From contig JAQTMA010000257.1 in NCBI GenBank assembly GCA_028714615.1, positions 1-5,655 on the forward strand: 5,655 bases of DNA, written 5' to 3'. Every line of letters starts with the position of its first letter. The stretch's first letter is position 1. This DNA comes from Anaerolineaceae bacterium. Its GTDB lineage: Bacteria > Chloroflexota > Anaerolineae > Anaerolineales > Anaerolineaceae. Below are positions 1 through 5,655 of the stretch, in pieces. Under the pieces are notes generated by a model. The model searched no databases and was not told the origin of the DNA. It saw nothing but the letters and a program-made list of their open reading frames with translations. Both the position numbers and the translations under genes were made by a program.

Positions 1-1003
1 CGAGGTCGGGTAACCCCCAGGCAGCTTCGATCGTCTTCAGCAAAGAGTAATGTGAATACGACGTGTCGTCTTGAAAACCGCTCTTGACCACCTTGGAGAT
101 GAGCAGCGCAGCGACATGCCCGCCGCCGTTTTTGCCTTGACCACAGCAAAATGCATGCGTAGTGCCTTCATCAAAAACCACGGTAATCAAGGTGGCCTGA
201 TCATATGCAGGGGAAGATTGGATTTTCTCGATGGTCACGCCTAACCAATCATCGGTTTGGCTCAGCGTGCAATCATGCCCGTCGTTACACACATTTGGAG
301 CAATGAACGCAAAGTTGGGTAAATTCCCGCTTTTCAGGTCAGAATCCAGCTCTGTCGCAGGAACGATGTGACTTTTACAGCGCGTGGTGTCCTTGCGGAT
401 CGGATCGAAATAGATGAAAGGATTATGGCGTTGTGCGTACTGCCCGCTGCTTCCGGTAAAACAGGCTGAGGGCATATCCTCCTGATAGGTCTTCCAGGTA
501 CGCTGGCTGGCTTCGATCTGGTCAGGCAAACTGGGGGCGTTGACAAAGCAATCGCTGCAATCTGATTGGATGCCGAAGGTGTCCCCGCCGATCAGCGCCA
601 GGTAATTGGGTAGGCTGGGGTGGCTGACTGCATAATATTGAGTCAGCAGGGTGTACTGGTCGATCCAGCGGTTGAAATTCGGCATCTGCTGGGTGTTTCC
701 CACGACAGCACTGTAATCGTGATTCTCCAGGAGGATTACGATAATGTGCGAGAAATTGGGTAGTCCTGGGGTTGGCAACCGCACCGGCAGGGTGGGAAGC
801 GCCGGGCCTGTTATCGGGACGGCTGGAGTATCCGAAGCCGCCGGATCTGCCGTGGTGCATTGGGCTCCCCTGCAGGCGGCGGCGCTCGCCCCAGGAAGGG
901 GTGATACGCCACTGGGATTGGAGGTACAACTGTTGATCACCAGGCTGAAGCCTATTACTACGAAAATGAAAACAGGTATCCTTGAGTAATTTTTTTTTGC
1001 CAT
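1..1003 (-). CDS. Exported phosphoesterase-family lipoprotein (acid phosphatase / phospholipase C superfamily), C-terminus cut by window edge
   Basis: The frame is open for 334 codons from ATG at 1003 to the left edge. N-terminus: Lys-rich start, hydrophobic helix (about residues 9-25) and a lipobox-like INSC with Cys26, so probably a membrane-anchored lipoprotein; Asn at -2 is unusual. A Pro/Ala-rich linker (about 27-82) leads to the catalytic domain. Family motifs seen: ENHDY (Glu93, Asn94), SHPSLPNY (127-134), HNPF (193-196), a Cys-flanked NDGHDC segment (240-245), FDEG (Asp278, Glu279) and GGGHV (293-297). In this alkaline-phosphatase-like fold such residues bind metal and include the Ser/Thr nucleophile; which Ser acts here is inferred. 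Eight Cys in the catalytic domain suit disulfides outside the cytoplasm. YSHYSLLKTIEAAWGLPDL (from 316) is typical of the end of the family, so few residues are missing. The likely reaction is phosphomonoester hydrolysis; phospholipase activity is the alternative. A purine-rich stretch with GGGGAG ten bases upstream supports the start. Confidence 0.9.
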   Translation of the reverse strand, partial: MAKKNYSRIPVFIFVVIGFSLVINSCTSNPSGVSPLPGASAAACRGAQCTTADPAASDTPAVPITGPALPTLPVRLPTPGLPNFSHIIVILLENHDYSAVVGNTQQMPNFNRWIDQYTLLTQYYAVSHPSLPNYLALIGGDTFGIQSDCSDCFVNAPSLPDQIEASQRTWKTYQEDMPSACFTGSSGQYAQRHNPFIYFDPIRKDTTRCKSHIVPATELDSDLKSGNLPNFAFIAPNVCNDGHDCTLSQTDDWLGVTIEKIQSSPAYDQATLITVVFDEGTTHAFCCGQGKNGGGHVAALLISKVVKSGFQDDTSYSHYSLLKTIEAAWGLPDL

Positions 1004-1148
1004 ACTGAATTCTCTCCCCTCTCTCCTACCGGGCGCTTGGAAATGCTCCTATAGAGGTCTCAGGATCCTACCACCCACCCCATAGGATACAATATTTTTA
1101 TGGCTCACGGGTGAAAATGAGAGAAATCTAATACTTTTCTCCATTTGG

Positions 1149-1164
1149 GGATACACTTGTATCC
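1149..1164. promoter_or_regulatory. Short palindrome in the divergent intergenic region, candidate operator
   Basis: GGATACA and TGTATCC form perfect 7-base arms around a 2-base centre (CT). A third, direct copy of GGATACA lies at 1085-1091. The site is between the divergent phosphoesterase and MFS genes, about 50 bases upstream of the chosen MFS start. The geometry would fit a dimeric repressor or activator, but no regulator gene is present in the window and a chance occurrence is possible. I found no convincing -35/-10 pair for either divergent gene in 1004-1216. Confidence 0.3.
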
Positions 1165-1204
1165 TTCGAATTCTACCGCTATTGCTGTGACCAGCATCGA
1201 AAGA

Positions 1205-1210
1205 AGGAAG
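1205..1210 (+). promoter_or_regulatory. Ribosome binding site that sets the MFS start
   Basis: AGGAAG lies 6 bases before GTG at 1217, good Shine-Dalgarno spacing. The longer in-frame reading from TTG at 1145 has no such site, and the extra residues it would add are not hydrophobic or MFS-like. A second in-frame GTG at 1223 is the only close rival. Confidence 0.65.
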
Positions 1211-1216
1211 TCTCCC

Positions 1217-2485
1217 GTGTCAGTGCCGAATGAAAGCTTAGAAAACAAATCAAAGTCGAACAGCATTTTTTCCTTGCCCCGCAATGTATGGGCCGTCAGC
1301 CTAACGTCGCTTTTCATGGATATCTCCAGTGAGATGGTGATCAACATCCTGCCGCTCTTCCTCGCCAACGTTCTGGGGATTAAAACCGATATCATCGGGG
1401 TGATCGAGGGCGTTGCGGACGCTACTGCCAGCATTTTGAAGCTATTTTCTGGCTGGCTCTCGGACAAGGTCGGTGGTCGCAAGTGGTGGGCTGTTCTCGG
1501 CTATAGCATCTCGGCGCTCTCGAAGCCATTTTTTTACCTGGCCAATTCTTGGGGCATGGTGGCCGGTACTCGCTGGATCGACCGGGTGGGGAAGGGCATC
1601 CGCACAGCCCCGCGCGATGCCTTGGTCGCCGATTCCATCGATGCTGGTCGTCGTGGCCTGGCATTCGGGTTTCACCGTGCTGCGGACACCGCCGGAGCGA
1701 TGCTGGGCTTGCTGGTAGCCTGGTTGGTGGTTTGGCTTAGCCAGGCCAACCAGAACCTCTTGCGGGCTGCCACCTTCCGCACCATTGTCCTGATCTCAAT
1801 CGTCCCCGCAATCCTGGCCGTGCTTTCCCTGGTCGTGGTCGCCCAAGACGTTCCCATACAGGCTGAACGAGCCAGGCCGAAGTTTGCCCTGGCGCCCCTC
1901 GGGCGGCCATTCCTGATCTTCCTGGGGATCGTCAGCATCTTCACTCTAGGCAATTCATCGGATGCATTCCTGGTGCTGCGGGCGCAGGAACGCGGCATCA
2001 GCCTGGTCGGGATAATCGCGATGTTGGCGACCTTTAACTTGATCTATACCCTGACCTCTACCCCAGCCGGGTCCTTGTCTGATCGGGTCGGCCGCCGCCG
2101 GTTGATCGTCGTTGGCTGGGCAGTGTATGGCTTGATCTATCTGGGTTTTGCCTTGGCCCGCACCGGTCTCCAGGTTTTTATCCTCTATGCTTTGTACGGT
2201 CTCTATTATGGTCTGGCATATGGCACCGCGAATGCCCTGGTGGCCGACCTGGTTCCACAGCACCTGCGTGGTACGGCGTACGGCACGTATAACGCGGTGA
2301 TCGGAATCCTGGCCTTCCCCGCATCAGTCATCGCCGGAGTGCTCTGGCAGGGGGTTGGGGTTTGGAATGGTTTTGGCCCTTCAGCTCCGTTCCTTTTTGG
2401 CGCCATTCTGGCGTTGCTCGCGGCTGGATTGATGGTATTGTGGATGCGCCGGCTGAAGCCAGCCCCAACGACCCAGGACGCCTGA
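1217..2485 (+). CDS. MFS (major facilitator superfamily) transporter, probable drug/metabolite exporter type
   Basis: Inner-membrane secondary transporter of 422 residues from GTG 1217, the usual size for a 12-helix MFS permease. Both halves carry the cytoplasmic loop motif between helices 2 and 3 (or its equivalent 8-9): SDKVGGRKW (Asp83) and SDRVGRRR (Asp289). Helix 1 holds charged residues in MDISSEMV (Asp35, Glu39). After helix 4 comes DRVGKGIRTAPRDALVADS (from Asp122), then FGFHRAADTAGA. These are signatures of a widespread MFS subgroup whose substrates are mostly unknown. Near the end, PQHLRGTAYGTYNAVIG (from about 347) is also typical of this subgroup. The DTAGAMLGLL segment has Leu where relatives, as I recall, often have Pro. 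The first 24 or so residues are polar and presumably cytoplasmic. Export driven by the proton gradient is inferred from the superfamily; no substrate can be named. The next membrane-protein gene begins 44 bases after the stop, so co-transcription is likely. Confidence 0.92.
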   Translation: MSVPNESLENKSKSNSIFSLPRNVWAVSLTSLFMDISSEMVINILPLFLANVLGIKTDIIGVIEGVADATASILKLFSGWLSDKVGGRKWWAVLGYSISALSKPFFYLANSWGMVAGTRWIDRVGKGIRTAPRDALVADSIDAGRRGLAFGFHRAADTAGAMLGLLVAWLVVWLSQANQNLLRAATFRTIVLISIVPAILAVLSLVVVAQDVPIQAERARPKFALAPLGRPFLIFLGIVSIFTLGNSSDAFLVLRAQERGISLVGIIAMLATFNLIYTLTSTPAGSLSDRVGRRRLIVVGWAVYGLIYLGFALARTGLQVFILYALYGLYYGLAYGTANALVADLVPQHLRGTAYGTYNAVIGILAFPASVIAGVLWQGVGVWNGFGPSAPFLFGAILALLAAGLMVLWMRRLKPAPTTQDA

Positions 2486-2529
2486 ATCATCACTCCCGTT
2501 ACCCTGGATGCCATACCTTGCTACAGTCG

Positions 2530-3321
2530 ATGTTCGCCAACCATTTCATTCTGAAATTGCTGCTCACGCCGTTGATCATCATCACCGCCACGTGGGTCGC
2601 TCGTCGCTGGGGAGAGCGCATTGGAGGGCTGATGATCGGACTTCCACTTACCTCGGCGCCCGTCTCTGTTTTTTTTGCCATCGAGCAGGGCAACCATTTC
2701 GCTTCGAACGCCGCCAGAGGTTCGCTGCTCGGGTTGATCCCGGTGGCGGCCTTTTGTGTGGGATACGTGCGTAGTGCGCGCAGATTACCCTGGTATCTGG
2801 CTGCCGGGTTAAGCTCGGCCATCTACCTGTTAACCGTTTGGGGGATGTCATTTCTTTCTCCTTCGCTCGGCTGGCTTATTCTAACCGTCGTATCCGGTTT
2901 GAGCCTGGCCTTGTTCCTGACCGGCAAGCAGGCTGCTCAAGTCCAGACGATGGCATCTCCCTGGTGGGACCTACCGATGAGAATCCTGATTGCAACCACG
3001 ATTCTGGTTCTCATCACCACCGCGGCCGGAAAGCTCGGCCCAAAATGGAGCGGCTTGCTATCACCATTTCCCATCTTCACGTTTGTCATGGTCACCTTTG
3101 CCCACAGCCAGGGAGGGGCGGTGGCAGCCGGGCGCTTGATTCGCGGCGTGCTTACCGGTTTGTTTGCTTACCTGGCTTTCTTTATCGTAGTCACCTTGCT
3201 GATCGAACGCACCAATGAGGTTGCCGTTTACGCGCTGGCCGCCCTGGCCGCTTTGGGGGTAAATGCCACGTCCCTCCTGACCCTGCTGCATAATTCTCAA
3301 TCCCACGGCGATTCCCATTAA
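2530..3321 (+). CDS. Polytopic membrane protein with two related halves, function unknown
   Basis: 263 residues, strongly hydrophobic throughout, with about nine predicted helices by eye (near 7-24, 31-50, 64-80, 87-105, 112-131, 150-167, 174-192, 206-224, 231-252). I do not recognise a named function. The two halves resemble each other: residues 8-80 and 150-221 align with shared T21/T163, A24/A166, R26/K168, G28/G170, R30/K172, GL 33-34/175-176, P39/P181, FA 49-50/190-191, QG 53-54/194-195, RG 63-64/205-206 and GL 68-69/210-211. This indicates an ancient internal duplication, as seen in many small transporters; GlpM/DUF3147-like proteins came to mind, without proof. The C-terminus is short and His/Ser-rich. 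The start is not fixed by a ribosome site: ATG 2530 fits the beginning of the first repeat, while TTG 2518 would add four residues. The frame is also open upstream into the MFS gene (ATG 2362), but that stretch overlaps coding sequence and lacks helices of this type. Probably translated from the MFS transcript. Confidence 0.85.
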   Translation: MFANHFILKLLLTPLIIITATWVARRWGERIGGLMIGLPLTSAPVSVFFAIEQGNHFASNAARGSLLGLIPVAAFCVGYVRSARRLPWYLAAGLSSAIYLLTVWGMSFLSPSLGWLILTVVSGLSLALFLTGKQAAQVQTMASPWWDLPMRILIATTILVLITTAAGKLGPKWSGLLSPFPIFTFVMVTFAHSQGGAVAAGRLIRGVLTGLFAYLAFFIVVTLLIERTNEVAVYALAALAALGVNATSLLTLLHNSQSHGDSH

Positions 3322-3323
3322 AC

Positions 3324-3341
3324 CCGAAAATTGCAATTCGG
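3324..3341. repeat. Inverted repeat overlapping the -35 region of the sensor-gene promoter
   Basis: CCGAA and TTCGG arms flank AATTGCAA; the centre AATTGCAATT (3329-3338) is itself a perfect 10-base palindrome. It begins three bases after the upstream stop codon. No run of T follows, so a rho-independent terminator is unlikely. Its overlap with the TTGCAA box makes an operator possible. Confidence 0.35.
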
Positions 3342-3358
3342 CTGAAAATGGGTATAAT
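3331..3358 (+). promoter_or_regulatory. Sigma70-type promoter for the sensor protein gene
   Basis: TTGCAA (3331-3336, four of six matches to TTGACA) is separated by 16 bases from a perfect TATAAT (3353-3358). Transcription would begin near 3365, giving a leader of about 110 nt before ATG 3477. This separates the sensor gene from the MFS pair as its own transcription unit, although read-through from upstream is possible because no strong terminator is visible. Confidence 0.55.
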
Positions 3359-3364
3359 GGTTAT

Positions 3365-3476
3365 CGGCTTATTGGACAGGATGTCACATGGGGGTTTGTC
3401 ATGGGGAAACCTGCCTAATGGTAGAAAAATGGGCGACTTTCATCCTGGAGACGTCCGCTGTGGAGGGTATACTTAC
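3365..3476 (+). promoter_or_regulatory. Leader (5' UTR) with foldable three-stem arrangement
   Basis: The untranslated stretch can form a closing stem CAGGATG (3377-3383) with CATCCTG (3441-3447). Inside it are two hairpins: GGGTTT (3392-3397) with AAACCT (3407-3412, one wobble), and GCCTA (3413-3417) with TGGGC (3430-3434, one wobble). That is a multibranch layout like some cis-acting RNAs, but I could not match it to a known riboswitch class. The same stretch is open in the frame of the downstream gene from ATG 3381, so it could instead be coding. Structured-RNA function is speculative. Confidence 0.25.
3462..3467 (+). promoter_or_regulatory. Strong ribosome binding site that sets the sensor-gene start
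   Basis: GGAGGG lies 9 bases before ATG 3477. The in-frame upstream ATGs at 3381 and 3429 lack a well-spaced Shine-Dalgarno (an AGG directly abuts 3381), so 3477 is preferred. Confidence 0.7.
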
Positions 3477-5655
3477 ATGGTTGATCCGACAGAACAACCC
3501 GCCATAGGAAAGCTGCACCCCACCCGGGATGATGAGTGGGGTGTTCGATTATCGATCCATGCTTCTCCTTTGTTGCGCATCTTGCTGGTCACCTGCTCGG
3601 TGTTGTTGAGCGAATTCATCGCTTACCTTCTGATCGACAGATGGAATTTCGCATCCAACTTAATGGGTGCTATGGTAGATTCTCTGATCACCACCGCGTT
3701 TGTTTTCCCGGTGGTGTATTTATTGATATTCAAGCCCATGCGAACCCAGGTCCTCCAGTTGCAGGAATTGGAAAAAACGCTCCGCCAGCGTGAAGCAGAC
3801 TACCGTGGGATTGTGGAAGATCAGACTGAGCTGATCTGCTGGATTGACCCACATGGGAAAATCAGCTTCATTAATGGCGCGTTTTCCAAATACAATCCAG
3901 ATTCATCCGAGAAAGTCCTTGGACAGGATTATCTATGCTGGTTTTTTCCGGAAGACTTGCCGGCTGTTCAAGCCCAGGTCTCCCGGCTAACCCCCGACCA
4001 TCCCATTGAAATTGGCGAGTATCGCCAAAACTCGGAAGCAGGAGAGGTGTTCTGGTTCTCATGGACGATCCGAGCCATCTATAATCCGGCGGGTGAATTG
4101 GTCCATTATCAGGCCGTAGGGAGGGATACGACCGATTACCACAGGGCGATGGCAGCATTACAGGAAGCCCGAGATGGATTGGAGGTCAAGGTTCAGCAGC
4201 GCACGCGTGAAATGGCGCGCATCAACCGGGAGCTCCGGGCTGAAATCGCGACGCGTAAACAAAATGAAGATCGCATTAAAATGCAATCCACAGCCCTGGA
4301 AGCCGCGGCCGATGGCATCATGATCACCGATCGTAACGGCGTCATCCAGTGGGGCAACCCGTCTCTGTCTGAATTAACTGGGTACCCATTATCCGAATTG
4401 ATTGGCCAGACCCCAGCGCTTTTCAATTCAGGAATCCACTCAAAATTGTTTTACACAACTCTATGGAGTACGATCCTAGCGGGAGAGGTTTGGCGAGGGG
4501 AAACCTACAACCGGCGCAAAGACGGTACTCAATATGTTGAAGAACAGACCATCACCCCGGTATCGAATGAGACCGGGACGATCTCGAATTTTATCGCGAT
4601 CAAACACGACATCACCGCTCGTAAGTCGAGTGAAGAGCAAATATCCCGGCGCAACTGGGAACTTCAGGCTCTGAATTCGGTTGGTAATTCGGTCTCGCCG
4701 TCTTTAGATATCAACTGGAGGCTTGGCAAACTTAAGCAGTTGTTAGCCCAGGAAATGTCAGTGCCTTCAGGAGCAGTATATTCGTATGACCCTGATCAGG
4801 ATCGTTTCCACTTGGAAATGGCCTGGGGATCGCCCGTAAATTCTCCTGAGGTTTCCGTCTTCACACCCATTGATCATGCCCGGGTTCTACAGGAAAAGCA
4901 ACCTTTCCTGGTGGCTCCGGAATTGTCTGGGCACGTAGACATCCTTAGTATTCCTCTGCTCTCTCATGGTGAATTACAGGGGGTGATCAACCTGTCTATC
5001 CAGGGTTCGGATATTAGCAAAGAGGAGAGCTTCGACTTCCTAGCATCGCTAGGCAATCAGATCGGAGTAGCTATCCACAATGCCAGGCTCTATAAGGCCG
5101 AGAAACAGGCTCGCCAAACATCTGAGGTCTTGCGGGATGCCAGCCTGGCGCTCTCTCAGACTTTGGAGCTGGATACCGTTATGCGCACCTTGCATGATTC
5201 GGCTACCCACCTGGTTCCGATCGCCGATCGCATCCGTGTATTCACCCTGGAGGATGCAATCTTGCAAGAAGTTAACATCGAAGGAATCGAGCCTGCTGCA
5301 GACAATGAAGCCACAGGCCTCTTGGACGTACATAGACACCCTCTCTTCCGGGAGATCGCTGAATCTCGGGCAGCCAGGCTCGTGGAAGACACCCAGATTG
5401 AACCGCTCTGGCGACCAGATCTCACTCAAGCAACAACCCGCTGCTGGTTGGGGGTACCTATCCGGGTGGCAGGTGAAATTAAGGGATTTTGCTGTCTGGA
5501 GAGCGATCACCCGGGAAGCTTCACCCATGGCCACATCCGCATAATCGAAGCCTTATTAGCGGAGGCTGCAGTGGCGATCCAAAACGCGCGCCTGTATAAG
5601 GAAATCCACACGGGGCGTGAGCGTTTGCAGGCATTATCTCGCCGGCTCGTCGAAG
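3477..5655 (+). CDS. Membrane-anchored multi-sensor signalling protein (PAS-PAS-GAF-GAF), probable HisKA_3-type histidine kinase, C-terminus cut by window edge
   Basis: The frame is open for 726 codons to the right edge. Order: polar N-terminus (1-30); two membrane helices (about 31-53 and 62-87) with a very short loop, so no sizeable external sensor domain; PAS 1 (about 105-222, beginning ADYRGIVEDQTELICWID); a charged coiled-coil linker (about 225-267); PAS 2 (about 270-385, with ADGIMITDRNGVIQWGN and NRRKDG, ending KHDITARK); GAF 1 (about 397-540) and GAF 2 (about 551-708), each ending in the same NARLYK helix motif (535-540, 703-708). The last residues, RERLQALSRRLVE, resemble the start of the dimerisation helix of NarX/DegS-type kinases, so a phospho-acceptor His and ATPase domain should follow just outside. 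That is an inference: neither is in the window. PAS and GAF ligands (redox, light, cyclic nucleotide or small molecule) cannot be told from sequence alone. Its own promoter and leader lie upstream. The family normally phosphorylates a LuxR/NarL-type response regulator, often encoded next door. Confidence 0.88.
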   Translation, partial: MVDPTEQPAIGKLHPTRDDEWGVRLSIHASPLLRILLVTCSVLLSEFIAYLLIDRWNFASNLMGAMVDSLITTAFVFPVVYLLIFKPMRTQVLQLQELEKTLRQREADYRGIVEDQTELICWIDPHGKISFINGAFSKYNPDSSEKVLGQDYLCWFFPEDLPAVQAQVSRLTPDHPIEIGEYRQNSEAGEVFWFSWTIRAIYNPAGELVHYQAVGRDTTDYHRAMAALQEARDGLEVKVQQRTREMARINRELRAEIATRKQNEDRIKMQSTALEAAADGIMITDRNGVIQWGNPSLSELTGYPLSELIGQTPALFNSGIHSKLFYTTLWSTILAGEVWRGETYNRRKDGTQYVEEQTITPVSNETGTISNFIAIKHDITARKSSEEQISRRNWELQALNSVGNSVSPSLDINWRLGKLKQLLAQEMSVPSGAVYSYDPDQDRFHLEMAWGSPVNSPEVSVFTPIDHARVLQEKQPFLVAPELSGHVDILSIPLLSHGELQGVINLSIQGSDISKEESFDFLASLGNQIGVAIHNARLYKAEKQARQTSEVLRDASLALSQTLELDTVMRTLHDSATHLVPIADRIRVFTLEDAILQEVNIEGIEPAADNEATGLLDVHRHPLFREIAESRAARLVEDTQIEPLWRPDLTQATTRCWLGVPIRVAGEIKGFCCLESDHPGSFTHGHIRIIEALLAEAAVAIQNARLYKEIHTGRERLQALSRRLVE

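Noticed and set aside
522..929. Open frame on the minus strand of 135 codons, and its neighbour at 334-546
   Set aside because: Both lie in other frames over the phosphoesterase gene, which has clear family motifs; their translations are rich in Pro, Arg and Ser with no recognisable domain.
1088..1185. Promoter boxes for the MFS gene (TACAAT at 1088, or TTGTAT at 1157 with TATTGC at 1180)
   Set aside because: The first has no acceptable -35 box and the second has only three of six -10 matches; neither is better than expected by chance.
1145..1216. Longer MFS reading starting at TTG 1145
   Set aside because: No Shine-Dalgarno before it, it would place the palindrome inside coding sequence, and the extra residues do not look like MFS sequence; GTG 1217 has a well-spaced AGGAAG.
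2362..2529. Upstream extension of the duplicated membrane protein gene
   Set aside because: It overlaps the well-supported MFS coding sequence in another frame and encodes a polar stretch unlike the rest of the protein.
3319..3345. Rho-independent terminator after the duplicated membrane protein
   Set aside because: The stem is only 5 bp with an 8-base loop and is not followed by a T-tract.
3384..3440. Known cyclic-di-GMP (GEMM) riboswitch in the leader, suggested by GCCTAA...GGTAG
   Set aside because: Only short fragments resemble the consensus and the conserved order of elements is not present.
5049..5544. Opposing open frames of about 150-160 codons
   Set aside because: They overlie the GAF 2 region, whose frame is continuous and has domain motifs; no ribosome site or domain supports them.

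Overview
The window carries four protein genes on a bacterial chromosome of moderate GC. One is a leftward extracytoplasmic phosphoesterase that runs off the left edge. The other three point right: an MFS transporter, a small membrane protein built from an internal duplication, and a large multi-sensor signalling protein that runs off the right edge. The PAS-PAS-GAF-GAF architecture leading into what looks like a NarL-type (HisKA_3) kinase dimerisation helix, the non-ATG start of the transporter and the base composition would fit a Chloroflexota (Anaerolineae-like) genome. That placement is an inference from style, not a proof.

Region by region: 1-1003 (minus) is a phosphoesterase-family lipoprotein lacking only its last residues. 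1004-1216 is a divergent intergenic region with a short 7-bp-arm palindrome (1149-1164) that could be an operator. 1217-2485 is a 12-helix-type MFS permease with a GTG start set by a good Shine-Dalgarno. 2530-3321 follows 44 bases later and encodes a 263-residue integral membrane protein with two related halves; the two genes are probably co-transcribed. 3322-3476 holds a sigma70-like promoter (TTGCAA, 16 bases, TATAAT), an inverted repeat over its -35 box, and a leader of about 110 nt that can fold, ending in a strong GGAGGG ribosome binding site. 3477-5655 is the sensor protein.

No mobile element, CRISPR array, tRNA or rRNA is visible. The genes do not form an obvious pathway: an exported phosphate-releasing enzyme, an exporter-like permease, an unassigned membrane protein and a signal transducer. 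I see no convincing evidence of a new multi-gene system. The points most worth a second look are the duplicated membrane protein paired with the MFS permease, the structured leader in front of the sensor gene, and the palindrome between the divergent genes.
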